Assembly: GCF_963924675.1 (NCBI RefSeq)
Contig: NC_089226.1
Location: 54,870,205 to 54,934,204 of the forward strand
Origin: Phocoena phocoena
Taxonomy: Eukaryota > Chordata > Mammalia > Artiodactyla > Phocoenidae
DNA length: 64,000 nt
Reading direction: 5' to 3'
Each line of letters begins with the position of its first letter. The first letter of the stretch is position 1. The notes beneath the pieces are model-generated. The model was not told the DNA's origin and searched no databases. It saw only the letters and a program-made list of their open reading frames with translations. Shown here piece after piece: positions 12,001 to 24,524 of the stretch. The position numbers and the translations under genes were made by a program.

Positions 12001-14038
12001 TGGTAGCTAACAAACAACTAGGTGTCTGGATCAAAACAATGAGTGCATGCAATTCAAAACAAAGGCACCAAAATGAGACTGGTAGGAGGGGTGGACTCAC
12101 GATATAATCAAATCCTATACTCCCCGGGTGGGCAACCCACAAACTGGAGATTAATTATATTACGAGGTTCTCGCACAGGAGTGAGAGTTCTGAGCCCCAC
12201 TAAGGCCTTCCAGCCCAGGGGTCTGGCACCATGAAGAGGACTTGGCTTTGAAGGCCAGCAGGACTTGAACGCAGAAGCTCCTCAGGATTGATGGAAATAG
12301 AGACTTCACTCTTAAAGGGCATACACAAAATCTCATACACCCTGGGACCAAGGGTAAAAGCAGTAATTTGACAGAAGACAGGCCCAGACTTACCTGCTGG
12401 TCTTGGAGGGTCTCCTGGGGTGGGGGAGACCCTGGGGACATAGACAATGGTGGCAGAAACATCAGGGAGTATTCATCTGCATGAGCTCTCCTGGAGGCTG
12501 ACACACCTTGGCACATCAAGACCCGGCAGAACGGAACAGGCTGTAGGCTTTACTGCTGGGATGCCTGAGGCCAAATAACAAACTGGATGGGAACATAGCC
12601 CCACCCATCAGCAGACAGGCTGCCTAAAGACTTCCTGAGCCCACAGCCACCTCTAGACAGCTTCTAGACACAGCCCTGCCCACCAGAGGGCCAAGACCCA
12701 GCTCAACCCACCAGTGGGCAGACATCAGAACTAAGAAAACTATAGTCCTGCAGCCTGCTGCAGGCTAGACACTACCCTGGGACCAGCTGGCCCCTGGCCC
12801 TTGGGTGACGAGAGGGGAGTGTAATCCTGGGATACATAGGACGTCTCCTACAGAGGACTACTTTTCCAAGGTGGAGAAACATAACTAACCTACCATATAC
12901 ATAAAAATACAAATAGCAATTTAGAAAAGATGAGGAGACAGAGGAATATGTTTCAGATGAAGGAACAAGATAAAACCCCAGAGGAAGAACTAAGTGACAT
13001 GGAGATAGGCAATCTACCCACGAAAGAGTTCAGAGTTATGATCGTAAAGATGATCAAAGAACTCAGGAGGAGAATGGATGCACAGAGTGAGAAATTAGAA
13101 GTTTTTAACAAGGAATTAGAAAGTATAAAGAACAACCAAACAGAACTGACAAATACAATAACTGAAATGAAAAACACACTAGAAGGAATCAATAGTAGAT
13201 TAAATGAAGCAGATGAATGTATCAGTGAGCTGGAATACAGAGTAGTGGAAATCACCACTGCCAAACAGAAAGAAGAAAAAAAAATGAAAAGAAATGAGGA
13301 CAGTTTGAGAGACCTCTGGGACAACATCAAATACACTAATATTTGCATTATAGGGATCCCAGAAGAAGAGAGAAAGGGCCTGAAAAAACATTTGGAGAGA
13401 TAGTAGCTGAAACCTTCCCTAACCTGAGAAAGGAAATAATCACCAAAGTCTAGGAAGCGCAGAGTCCCATACAGGATTAACCCATAGAGGAACACACTAA
13501 GACATGTTGTAATCAAAATGACAAAAATTAAAGATAGAATATTAAAAACAACAAGGGAAAAGCAACAAATAACATACAAAGGAACTCCCAGAAGGCTATC
13601 AGCTGATTTTTCAGCAGAAACTCTGCAGGCCAGAAGGGAGTGGCACAATACACTTAAAGTGATGAAAGAGAAAAATCTACAATCAAATAATACTCGACCC
13701 AACAAGGCTCTTGTTCAGATTTGAAGGAGAAATCAAAAGCTTTACAGACAAGCAAAAGCTAAAAGAATCCAGCACCACCAAACCAGCTTTACGACAAATG
13801 CTAAAGGAACTTCTCTAGGCAGAAAAGAAAAGGCCACAACTAGGAACAAGAAAATTACGAAATGGAAAAGCTCACTGGTAAAGGCAAACATACAATAAAG
13901 GTAGGAAATCATCCAAACATATAGCTAGTAGGGAGGTTAAATGACAAAAGTAGTGAAATTATTTGTAACCACAATAAGTGGTTAAGGGATACACAAAACA
14001 ATTAGATGTAAAATATAATATCAAAAAAAGTAATTGTG

Positions 14039-14161
14039 GGGCTTCCCTGGTGGTCCAGTGGTTAAGACTCTGTGCTTCCACTGCTGGGGGTGTGGGTTCA
14101 ATCCCTAGTCAGCGAACTAAGATCCCACATGCTGTGTGGCATGGCCAAAAAAAAAAAAAAA
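14039..14161 (+). mobile_element. CHR-1 SINE (short form)
   Basis: Head gggcttccctggtggtccag, B box gggttcaatccc, poly(A) tail. Confidence 0.9.
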
Positions 14162-14342
14162 GTGTGAGGAGAAGAGAGTACAAATGCAGGTTATCTAAAA
14201 TGCATTGGACATTAAGAGATCAGCAACTTAAGCATATATACAGACTGCTACACAAAAGCCTCACTGTAAACAAAAATCTCTAATAGATATATGCACAAAA
14301 AAGAAAAAGGAATCCAAACATAACACTAAAGATAGTCATCAA

Positions 14343-14689
14343 GGACTTCCCTGGTGGTGCAGTGGTTAAGAATCCACCTGCCAATGCAGGGGACACAGGT
14401 TCAAGCCCTGGTCCGGGAAGATCCCACATGCCACACAGCAACAAAGCCCATGTGCCACAACTACCAAGCCTGCGCTCTAGAGCCTGCGAGCCACAACTAC
14501 TGAGCCCACGTGCCACATCTACTGAAGCCTGTGTGCCTAGAGCCCCTGCTCCACAAGAGAAGCCACCACAGTGAGAAGCCCATGCACTGCAACAAAGGAC
14601 AGCACCCGCTCACCACAAACTAGAGAAAGCCTGTGCGCAGCAGCAAAGACCCAACACAGCCAAAAATAAATAAATAAATAAATTTAAAA
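14343..14689 (+). mobile_element. Long CHR SINE
   Basis: Head ggacttccctggtggtgcag, 'gccacaactac' units, AAATAAAT tail. Perfect 15-bp TSD AAAGATAGTCATCAA (14328-14342, 14690-14704). Confidence 0.95.
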
Positions 14690-15205
14690 AAAGATAGTCA
14701 TCAAATTACAAGAGAAGAGAACAAAAGAAGAAAGGGGAAAAAAGACCTCATAAACAAATCCAAAACAATTAACAAAATGGCAATAGTAACGTACCTATTG
14801 ATAATTACCTTAAATGTAAACAAACTAAATGCACAAACCAAAAGATATACACTGGCTGAATAGATACAAAACAGGACCTGTATATATGCTGCCTACAAGA
14901 GACTTCATTTCAGATCTAGAGACACATACAGACTGAAAGCGAGGGGACAGTAGAAGATATTCCATGCAAATGGAAATCAAAACAAAGCCACAGTAGCAAT
15001 ATTTTTATCAGAGAAAGTAGACTTTAAAATGAAGATTGTTATAAGAGATAAAGAAGGACATATGCATAATGATCAAAGGATCAATCGAAGAAGAAGATAT
15101 AACAATTGTAAATACATAGGAACCCCTCAATATATAAAGCAAATGTTAACAAACATAAGAGGAGAAATTGACAGTAACACAATAACAGTGGGGGACTTTA
15201 ACACA

Positions 15206-16560
15206 CCCCACCATCCCATCCCCACTTCTGTGGTCACCTTGGAAAGCAACAACCTGGAATCACAGTGAAAACCACCAGCTTTGCAATCACCTAATGGATT
15301 AAAGCTCCTTCAAATGCCCATTCCCAGAGAACTGTCATTATTTGACCTGTCTGGTGGTTCCTTGGAAAGCCCCACTCATAGGCTCTCTTTATTTGATCTG
15401 ACTTGGAGTTTGCCAGTGCAAACCATCTTTTATCCCAGAGAAGCTTGTCAAAAACAGTCACAGACAATTGTTTAACAGTGCAGCTGCCTGAGGCAGTAGA
15501 CAACAGGGCAAATGAGAGGTTCCAATAAACTAAAATGAAAAAAATAAGAAATGAGATGTTTATGGGGGCTTTGAAAAGCTCAGGTATGAACCTTGGTATT
15601 GAAAAGGCCAAACACATGTCCAGGATTGTGCACATGCTTAGGAATGACATGAAAAGGCCCTAAGATCACAATTCTGGGTACCCTTGAGAGTCTGCATAAG
15701 CAAGGAGCAAGCAGAGTTTTAAACTGTCTGGCTAAGTGTTGATTGCATACCCCAAATTGCATACAGAGCCCCTTACCATAAAGTGGAACACCTATTGGTT
15801 TTAGGCATATAGGGAAACTTCTGTCATTGTTTCAGGAAACCACATCTAAAGAACTAAAGGAAAGTGTGAGAACAGTATCTAACCAAATAGAGAATAACAA
15901 TAAAAAGATAGAAATTATTTTTTAAAGGAAATCCTGGAGCTGAAAAGTACAATATTGAAATGAAAAGTTCACTAATGGGGTACAATGGCAGGTAAGAATC
16001 AGCAAAACTGAAAGGTAAATTGAGATGATCCAATCTGAGAAAAAGGATAGAAAAATGAATGAAAACAATGAACTGTGGGACACTGGAAACCCCTACCAAA
16101 AAAAACCCCCCAAAACACACAACATACTCCCTAACAGTTTTCACAGAGAAGAGATAGAAGGGGCAGAAAGAATATTTGAAGAAATAATGGGTGAAAATGT
16201 CTGAAATTTGATGATGAACCACAATCTACACATCTATGAAGCTCAATACATTCCAAGTAGGATAAACTCAAAGAGATCCACATGTAGATGTATCATAGTC
16301 AAATTGTCAAAAGTTAAATATAAAGAGAGAATTTTGAAAGCAGCAAGAGAGAAGTGACTTGTCAAATCCAAAGAAATCTTAATAACATTTGATTTCTCAT
16401 TAGTAACCAGTTAATGCCAAAAAAAGTGGGATGACATTTTCAAAGTATTGAAAGAAAAAGACTGTCTATCACAAATTGTATATCCAGCAAAACTATCCTT
16501 CAGAATGGAAGGATCAACTTCCATCACTACTGGATGAAGAGCTCCATTACTTGCACCTAA
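15206..16560 (+). repeat. HAL1 (half-L1) remnant, element 1
   Basis: About 15206-15845 appears to be the leader. 15850-16540 has HAL1 ORF1-like text (gaactaaaggaaagtgtgag; gagaattttgaaagcagcaa; atatccagcaaaactatcct). Numerous stops. Confidence 0.6.
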
Positions 16561-17049
16561 GTGTAAATTATTAAAACAAACAAACCAACAAACATAACCT
16601 AAAAAAAAATTTTTTTAACCCCAATCATGCCAAGACTTTGGAAAAGGTTCAAAGAGGAAACAGCAAATTAAGAAATACGTATTCAAGAAAAAATATAAAT
16701 ATTTGGTAGGAAAGGTGAAAATCTGTGATATTTCAAGAAAGGCTGCTGCCTGCCTGCCTCCTCCTAGTTCAGTGAGGTGAGACTCCACTCCAGACTGCTG
16801 CAGCCAAGAACATAGGGCTATTTCTTCTCTCAGCTACCAGCTGTAAGGCTTTCTTCCTGGGAGAATCAGGACATCAATGTTTCTCATACTGCCTGCAGCT
16901 ATCTATTGCTGAAGCTTAGTCCCAAGTGAGTGTGGTGGAGAGGTAGGGGGTTCCCTTCTTTTATCCAACCTCCACTCATGGAATGGAGACCCTATTTTGG
17001 TCATGGCACACTGAGAATACTTGAGGAGCTGCAATATAAAGGAAATGAA
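16561..17049. other. Unassigned; possibly further LINE leader sequence
   Basis: GC-richer block at 16740-16960. No ORF or family I can name. Confidence 0.3.
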
Positions 17050-17525
17050 ATTTCAAATCACAATGAGATAACATTTCACATCAACTAGGGTGGTATAATA
17101 AAAACAAAGCAAAACAAATAAAAGTTGACGAGGAAGGATTTAGAAAAATTGGATCCATCATACATTTCTAACATCTATAATGTAAAATGGTGCAGTTACT
17201 TTGGAAAACAGTCTGGCAGTTCCTCAAAAGGTGAAACATAGAGTTACCGTATGACCCAGAATTTCCAATCCTAGGTATGTGCTTAAGGGAACTGAATGAT
17301 TTTGTTTATATGAAACATCTAGAATAGGCACATCTATAGCAACAGAACGTAGTAGTTGCCAGGAGCTGGAGGGAGGGAAGAATGGGTAGTGACTGCTAAT
17401 GGTTATGGGGTTTCCTTTGGGGTGATAAATATATTCTGGAGTTAGTAGTGGTAGCTATTGTACAAGGTTATGACAAAAAATCCACTGAATTGCATACTTT
17501 AAAACTCTAATGGTGAGTTTAATGG
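17050..17525 (+). repeat. Old L1 3' end
   Basis: L1 3' ORF2/UTR words (gttaccgtatgacccagaat; gttgccaggagctggaggga; gaattgcatactttaaaa). It lies about 150 bp downstream (in the AAMDC sense) of the coding-exon donor. Confidence 0.75.
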
Positions 17526-17668
17526 TATGTGTATTATATCGAGAGAGAGAGAGAATGAAAGAAATAGTTACTTTTTACTTGGAACTTTGTCATTATGGCT
17601 TAGGAGTTTGAAAATCACTTGGTCAACCTTATGCAGTGTCAACCATATGCAGTGTCAACCATACACTA

Positions 17669-18118
<450 letters not shown>

Positions 18119-18119
18119 T

Positions 18120-18302
18120 TTTTTTTGTTTTTGTGGTACACGGGCCTCTCACCGCCGCGGCCTCTCCCGTTGCGGAACACAGGCTCCGGACGCACAGGCT
18201 CAGCTGCTCTGCGGCATGTGGGATTCTCCCGGACCGGGACACGAACCCGTGTCCCCTGCATCGGCAGGCGGACTCTCAACCACTGCGTCACCAGGGAAGC
18301 CC
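18120..18302 (-). mobile_element. CHR-2-type SINE with internal deletion
   Basis: Inverse CHR-2 that lacks about 22 bases around the usual 'ggccatggctcacgggcc' block, with 'cagc' at the junction. Imperfect TSD ctctggattttt / ctcaggatattttt. Confidence 0.9.
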
Positions 18303-19143
18303 CTCAGGATATTTTTGAGAGATAAAATTAAAGGTGGAGATTTACTTCAGCATGATGGAGTGAGGAAGTTGACAAATCCTTTCCCTAAAAGCAGGTATAA
18401 AGCTGGACAAAACTGTCAAAATAAAAATTTGGCACTCTGGAAATAATATTAAAGATATATTGCAAACTGAAAAACGCTTATTCATGAAAACCACTGAATT
18501 TCAGATAAGAACAGTAAGATGTTTTGTTGTTCTTGCCTGGGATTACTCCCATGCCCCTACAACAGTTCTGTTGGCACAGAGGTTCAACTTGATTGGGGCA
18601 GGGCATGAAAACCAACAGTCTTGCTGCTAAGGCAGAGGAGGCTCACTTGATTTAGAGCATTTTCAGTTAACCTGGTGATTTCAGTGGCAAGTAAATATGG
18701 ATGGCAGGTGGCTCTGCTTCCTTAATATTGTAAGCCTGTTTGGAACAAGCAATGGATTGTCAGAGTAGACAGGGATTTAAAAGGAATTCCCAAGAGGTGC
18801 TTGATAAGCTCTCTATCCTGAGTGGAGCAAAGGCTGTGAGCATATGCATCAAAGACAGGAATAGGCCTAAGTCATGGAAATGTTCTGGGCCAATGGAGCC
18901 TATAGAACATGCAAAGTGAAGAGGTGAGGGGGCTCAGAAGGACTCAGAAGAATGTAAGGGCCAGGGAAGAGATGAAAACATCTGAACATTGAATGTACTC
19001 CCCAGCACAGACGCTGATCCATCAGTAGAGAGGGTTAAGTCTTACTGGCTTGAGGTGTTTGAACACAATCTTTGGCTGTACACTAAGACATATACGCACA
19101 GAGGAGACCCCCTAGGAAGCCAAGCTTAAAAGTAAAAACAAGG

Positions 19144-19272
19144 GGAACTCCCTTACGGTCCAGTGATTAGGACTTGGCACTTTCACTTCTGGGACCAGGG
19201 TTCAATCCCTGGTTGGGGAGTTCCCACAAGCCATGTGGCACGGACGAAAAAAAAAAAAGAGAAAAAAAAAAG
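19144..19272 (+). mobile_element. CHR-1 SINE (short form)
   Basis: Head ggaactcccttacggtccag, B box ggttcaatccc, A-rich tail. Confidence 0.88.
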
Positions 19273-19599
19273 CCCTTAATACAGATTTCAGTGGCCACAC
19301 ATTGCATGGGAGACAGAATCCACAGATTTAGTTTAGGCAAGTGACTAAACAGAAACAAATAAACTAAGAACAACAATGTAGGGGGAAAATCCAAATCCAG
19401 ACTCTATAATACATTATCTAAAATACCCAGTTTTCAATAAAAAATTACAAGACATGCAAAGAAACAAAAAAATGTGACTCATACTCAACTGAAACAGTAT
19501 CTGAGCACTCCCATATATTTGATTTAGCGAAGACTTCAAAGAAGCTACTCTAAATGTGTTCAAAGAACTAAAGGAAACTATTCATAAAGAATCAAAATT

Positions 19600-19811
19600 A
19601 TGATGAAATGGGACGGGCAAGTTAGGGGGATGGGATTAAGAGATACAAAATGCTCTTTATATAATAGATACGCAACAAGGATATATTGTATAGCACAGGA
19701 AATTATAGCCATTATCTTGTAACTTTTAGTAGAGTATAATTTGTAAAAATACTGAATCACTATGTTGTATACCTAAAACTAATATAATGTTGTAAATCAA
19801 CTATACCTCAG
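19600..19811 (+). repeat. L1 3' UTR fragment
   Basis: Text ggatatattgtatagcacag ... gaatcactatgttgtatacc ... gtaaatcaactatacctcag; sits inside HAL1 element 2. Confidence 0.75.
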
Positions 19812-20023
19812 GGACTTCCCTGGTGGTCCAGTGGTTAAGAATCCACCTTCCAGTGCAGCGGACGCGGGTTCCATCCCTGGTCAGGGAACTAAGATCCCGC
19901 ATGCCGCAGGGCAAGGAAGCCCGTGTGCTGCAACTACAGAGCCTGCATGCCACAACTACAGAGGCTGTGTGCTGCAACTAAGACCCGACGCAGCCAAAAA
20001 TAAATAAATAAATATTTAAAGAA
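19812..20023 (+). mobile_element. CHR-1-like SINE
   Basis: Head ggacttccctggtggtccag. TSD AACTATACCTCAG / AACTATACTTCAG (19799-19811, 20024-20036). Confidence 0.92.
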
Positions 20024-20150
20024 AACTATACTTCAGTGTGAAAATTATGACAATGACTCAATGAATATAGAATCTCAATAAAGAGATAGACATTTCAAAA
20101 AAGAATCAAATGGGAATTCTAGCATTGATAAGTACAATAGCTAAAAGGTG

Positions 20151-20545
20151 CTTGATTCAGGTTTCTCCAGAGAAACAGCACCAGTAGACTATATATATTA
20201 ACAGATTTATTTCACAGAAGTGGCTCATGCAATTGTGGGGATTGGCTAGTGCAAAATGTGCAGGGCAGGCTGGCAGGCTGCTCTCAAGCAAGAGTTGTCA
20301 TTTCAGTATTGACGTGTTATTTCTTCTTCCTCAAGGAAACCTCACTTTTCCTTTTGCGGCCTTTCAACTAATTGAATGAGGCCTTCCAAGAGTATTGAGG
20401 ATAATCTTCTTTATTTAAAAGTCAATTAATTGTAGATGTAAACTAGGTCCACAAAACACCTTCATAGCAGCACCTAGTGTTTGATTGGATAACTGAGTGC
20501 TATAGCCCAGCCAAGCTGACACACAAAATTAACCATCAGTCTACC
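20151..20545 (-). repeat. ERVL/MaLR-type LTR (MLT2-like)
   Basis: Starts aggtttctccagagaaacag and ends cagccaagctgacacacaaaattaaccatca (in two parts: cagccaagctgacac, aaattaaccatca); this is the inverse of a well-known mammalian LTR. Subfamily uncertain. Confidence 0.6.
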
Positions 20546-20885
20546 CCTTGTTAATATGGTACCTATATACATGTCCTTAAACTGTATTTAATCTCCAAAT
20601 AAAGACAATAACAAAGTGATATTTCTCCCTAATATTAATAACTACTAACCTATTTTTAAAATGTGTAATATAACAGAGGACATAAACACACTATCTTTGG
20701 TGCTGTGGGAGGAAGACACAAATTTATAAAACATGATTCTTGTTGAGAAGTTAATATTATACCAGAGGAGAGAAGACATATGCAAATTACTAACAATTTC
20801 TTAAAGGTGACCTTTAAAAATTACAAGGTAACTTTTGAAAAGTGGTATAAGGAAATTGTAATGAGCTGTTATGAGGGTTGAGAAA
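20546..20885. other. Unassigned intronic DNA
   Basis: Nothing recognised. Confidence 0.4.
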
Positions 20886-20889
20886 GACT

Positions 20890-21272
20890 TCTGTACTAGT
20901 CTGCTAGAGTTTCCATAGTAAAATAACAAAGACTGGGTAGCTTAAACAACAGAAATTTATTTTCTCATAGTCTGGAGACTGGAAGTCCAAGATCAAAGTG
21001 CCAGCAGGGCTGGTTTCTGGTGAGACCTCTGTTCCTGGCTTGCAGATGGATTCTTTCTTGCTTTGTCCCCACATGGCCTTTTCTCTGTTCATGAGCACTC
21101 TTGATGTCTTTTCCTTTTCTTATAAAGATACCAGTCCCATTAGAGCCCCAATCCTCACGGCCTCATTTAACTTTAGTTACCTCCTTAAAGGCTCTATTTC
21201 CAAATATAGTCCCATTGAGGATTAGGGCTTCAACATATGAATTTGGGGGAGGCACAGTTTGGTCCATAGTAG
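20890..21272 (-). repeat. MLT1-type MaLR solo LTR
   Basis: Inverse MLT1: actagtctgctagagtttcc ... actgggtagcttaaacaaca ... tagggcttcaacatatgaat ... tttggtccatag. No gag or pol sequence nearby, and no clean 5-bp TSD. Confidence 0.8.
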
Positions 21273-21274
21273 CT

Positions 21275-21480
21275 ATCCTATGGCAGTACTACACAGTTTT
21301 GATTACTGTAGCTTTGTAGTCACTTTTGAAACCAGGAAGTGTGAGACCTTCAACTTTGTTCATCACTTAAAAAACCGTTTAGGATATCCTGGGTTCCTTG
21401 CACTTCCATATTAATATTAGGACCAACTTACACATTTCTACAAAAAAGGCAACATAATTTTTCTTTCAGTAAAAATAATT
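21275..21480 (-). repeat. L1 ORF2 fragment
   Basis: Inverse L1 RT-region words (ctgtagctttgtagtcactt; taggatatcctgggttcctt). Confidence 0.6.
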
Positions 21481-21533
21481 ATTTCATCAGAGAAAGCTCT
21501 TAAGAAATAAGAATAGACTGATGCATAACTCTT

Positions 21534-21739
21534 TTTTTTTTTTTTTTGCGGTACGCAGGCCTCTCACTGTCGTGGCTTCTCCCGTTGCGGAGCACAGGCT
21601 CCGGACGCGCAGGCCCAGCGGCCACGGCTCACGGGCCCAGCCGCTCCGCGGCATGCGGGATCCTCCCGGACCGGGGCACGAACATGCGTCCCTTGCATCG
21701 GCAGGCGGACTCTCAACCACTGCACCACCAGGGAAGCCC
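21534..21739 (-). mobile_element. CHR-2-type SINE
   Basis: Full-length inverse copy with many intact CpGs. Perfect 15-bp TSD TGATGCATAACTCTT (21519-21533, 21740-21754). Confidence 0.96.
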
Positions 21740-21754
21740 TGATGCATAACTCTT

Positions 21755-22330
21755 AAGAAAAAAGATGGTAAGGCACTTCTAAAAGTGTTTCTTCAATGAA
21801 TACAATTCTATTGCAACAGAGAATTCAGTTATCATTAAGAGAAAGAACCAGAAAATGGCTGGATTAAATCTTGTTTATTACTTCTTTTTATTTTCATATA
21901 TTTTCCTATGAAACTATTTTGAAGACCATAGATTCCTACTTCTGTTGACATTTAACAGTTTTTTCACTACATATAACATATCCATATACTTCTAGAAGTA
22001 TTTCTTGTAAAAGTGAGTTTTAAACAAACCTAAGTAAATTTGCTCATTACTAATTAGGAATTCCCAAACTGGCTCCACAGTTGAATCCAGTTCACTTCAA
22101 TATACATTTGCCAGGCTTACAATATCTGTAAAAAAAATTGTGTGACAAATGCAAAGATAATATGTTGGGGAGACAGAAATATGTATAAATTATTCCATTA
22201 TAAGGCAGACTGTTATCAATGTAATTTGACAAAATTGAAGGCTAAGCCATTAAATTTTAAAATCAAAGCATAATTACATTCAATTAAATGCAGAAATATC
22301 TTTAGAGTTCAAGAGTTTTCACAAATGTAT
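21755..22330. other. Unassigned AT-rich DNA
   Basis: No gene or repeat recognised. Confidence 0.45.
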
Positions 22331-22670
22331 AAACTTGCTAGTCATGAAACAGAATGTATCTCGAAATTTCCCTTGTGCACCTTTCTAGTCAATCCCCTTC
22401 CAAGCTCAAAAGAAGCTTTTGATTTCTATTCCCATATATTAGCTAGACCTTCATATTGATGGAATTTTACAGTACCTACTCTTTTGTGTCTTTCTTCTTT
22501 CACTCAAAATGCTTTTGAGATTCACCTATGTTGTAATATATATCAAGTGTGTATCAGTCTGAGTAGTAGTCTGTTGAAAGACTATATCACTATTTACCCA
22601 TTCTTCTTCTGATGAGCATTTTGTTTCTTTTTGGTATTTTGAATAAACTAGTCACTAATTCTGAATGCAA
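22331..22670 (-). repeat. Old L1 3' end
   Basis: Inverse L1 3' words (cactcaaaatgcttttgaga; atttacccattcttcttctg; gagcattttgtttcttttt). Confidence 0.65.
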
Positions 22671-23540
22671 AACTATTTTGTCTTTTCCCCTAAGAGAATG
22701 TGAAATTTGAACTATCTTAAGAAATTTCTTATTCATAAATAAAGACTGAGTGTAGGTAATTTAATGCTTATTTAAAGGCTTCTTTATGGAAGTAGCAATA
22801 AATCAATTACAGTTTTTTTTAAAGCTACTTATTTTTTCTATCTTTACCTTTTAGTCTGATATATATAATGCAATTATTTAACTACGTAAATTGGGATTAA
22901 ATTCTTGTAACCCACAAATTCTCTTAGCCCAAGGCAAGAAGAGACGGTGCTTATCATTTATTTTTTTTCCAAGAACAGACTTAGTGAAGGTATGACCTAA
23001 ACCTTGCTTTGTAGTACAACATCTCTCATCTTTTGGGTGGATATAACTTTTGATGCCCAAGGACTTTGTTCTAATGCCAATCTTGATTACAAAAGCAGAA
23101 ACTCTAACCTTATTTATCAGTCCCCGCTTTGAGTAACAGTGTCAGCACTGAGAAAAGAAAAAAATTATATAAAGCTTTTTTTTTAGAAAGTTATATTTAC
23201 AATCCCATGGGAGAGCAGGTGAGGTGCTGGAAAAGCTGCAAGCGAAGAGAGAGAAAGGAAAGAGGCAGGGGGGTAGTGTTCAGAAAACGATATAACTAAA
23301 TCTTTCTTTTGGTCTGAAGGTTTTTTTTCCATCAAAATTCATTCACAAAGATATGATTTTATTTAATATTGTGTACCTGCCTTTCATTTAAGGTCAATTA
23401 AGTTATGATCTTATGAAGATTTTTGTATCTTTGCAAAACTGATAAGTTCTGGGTCAAATTTTTCTTAAACTGGGGTCTTCGGGGCCCCAGGTATAGAGAT
23501 ATATATACTTGGGAGTTTGAGAGTTCTACCAATATATTTC
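22671..23540. other. Unassigned; apparently single-copy DNA
   Basis: No repeat recognised. An ORF of 60 codons at 22878-23060 has no family signature. Confidence 0.45.
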
Positions 23541-23720
23541 AGTTTATTTATTTATTTTTTTAATTGAGGGATAGTTGATGAACAACATTATATAAGTTTC
23601 AGGTGTACAACACAGTGATTCACACTTTTAAAACACAATTTTTAAAGGTTATACTATATTTACATCCATTATATTGTAAAATATTGGCTATATTCCGTTA
23701 TACAATATATGTTTTAGTTT
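23541..23720 (-). repeat. L1 3' end fragment
   Basis: Inverse text gagggatagttgatgaacaa ... tttcaggtgtacaacacag. Confidence 0.7.
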
Positions 23721-23842
23721 AGTTCTGTTTCATTTCAGTGTTGTTTAAAATATTTTACTACACATTAAATTAAGACTTTTGCTATGATAATTCATCACAT
23801 TTTCCTAAAGTGAGACTTTTCTTTCTTTTTTTTTTAACTTTT

Positions 23843-24050
23843 AAAAAAAAATATCTTTATTGGAGTATAATTGCTTTACAATAGTGTGTTAGTTTCTGCT
23901 TTATAACAAAGTGAATCAGATATACATACACATATATCCCCATAAAAATATGGAATGCTTCATGAATTTGCATGTCATCCTTGCGCAGGGGCCATGCTAA
24001 TCTTCTCTGTATCATTCCAATTTTAATATATGTGCTGCCGAAACGAGCAC
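23843..24050 (-). pseudogene. Chimeric U6 snRNA-L1 retrocopy
   Basis: On the minus strand, a 106-bp U6 copy (24050 to 23945) from GTGCTCGTTTCGGCAGCAC to its ...CCATATTTT end is joined directly to the last ~100 bp of an L1 3' UTR in the same orientation (23944 to 23843, ending ccaataaagat plus an A-rich tail). Near-identical direct repeats TTTTTAACTTTT (23831-23842) and TTTTTAAACTTTT (24051-24063) flank the whole unit, so it went in as one molecule. U6 differs from the standard sequence at about six positions, mostly CpG decay, and no snRNA promoter elements are seen upstream. Such fusions are known products of L1 reverse-transcriptase template switching. Confidence 0.9.
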
Positions 24051-24063
24051 TTTTTAAACTTTT

Positions 24064-24200
24064 CTATTGTGGCACAACATACATAACATAAATCTTACCA
24101 TTTTAACCATTTTTAAGTGTGTAGTTCAATGGCATGAAGTACATTCATATTGCTGTATAGACTTTAATTACATCAGTATTTCTTAAACTGATATTTTCAA
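24064..24200. repeat. Old LINE-like fragment
   Basis: Text cattttaaccatttttaagtgtgtagttcaatggc (seen in two parts: cattttaaccatttttaag, tgtagttcaatggcatgaag) resembles an ancient L1 3' region. Confidence 0.5.
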
Positions 24201-24218
24201 GAGTATTTGTAAATTTTA

Positions 24219-24473
24219 TTTTTCTTTTTTATAAAATTAATTTTTATTGGCATATCTTTACAATGTTGTGTTAGTTTCTACTGTACAGCAAAATGAATCA
24301 GCTATACATATACATATATCCCCTCTTTTTTGGATTTCCTTTCCATTTAGGTCACCACAGTGCATTAAGTACAATTCCTGTGCTATACAGTATGTTCTCG
24401 TTAGTAATCTATTTTATACATAGTATCTATAGTGTATATGTGTCAATCCCAATCTCCCATTTCCTCCCCTCCC
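24219..24473 (-). mobile_element. 5'-truncated L1 3' end
   Basis: Inverse L1 3' UTR of 255 bp with a perfect 17-bp TSD AGTATTTGTAAATTTTA (24202-24218, 24474-24490). Confidence 0.93.
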
Positions 24474-24524
24474 AGTATTTGTAAATTTTAAAACAACATT
24501 TTTTTCCTTTAAAAAGGGTTTGTA

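Larger units (their letters stand above)
12050..15205 (+). repeat. Old L1: 5' UTR, ORF1 and start of ORF2 (interrupted)
   Basis: Remnant of the 5' half of an L1. About 12050-12920 is GC-richer leader DNA. ORF1 runs from 12930 to about 13830: a coiled-coil part (MRRQRNMFQMKEQDKTPEEE ... ISELEYRVVEI) and the start of the RNA-binding part (RDLWDNIKYTNICIIGIPEE), a stop after 157 residues, then frame-shifted C-terminal text (LSADFSAETLQARREW). The ORF1-ORF2 linker follows, then ORF2 endonuclease text at 14790-15205 (the ITVGDFNT motif near 15185). Two SINEs interrupt the linker. Multiple stops and shifts; inactive. Confidence 0.85.
18325..20150 (+). repeat. HAL1 remnant, element 2 (interrupted)
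   Basis: HAL1-like leader (18325-19140) and ORF1 start (19273-19597: ttcaaagaactaaaggaaac), resuming at 20040-20150 (caataaagagatagacattt). It is broken by a CHR-1 SINE and by an L1 3' end carrying another SINE. Confidence 0.6.

Noticed and set aside
12930..13403. 157-codon coiled-coil ORF
   Set aside because: It is the front of a degenerate L1 ORF1 (stop and frameshift follow), not a host gene.
23945..24050. Functional U6 snRNA gene
   Set aside because: It has about six mismatches, is fused to an L1 tail with a TSD, and lacks upstream snRNA promoter elements.
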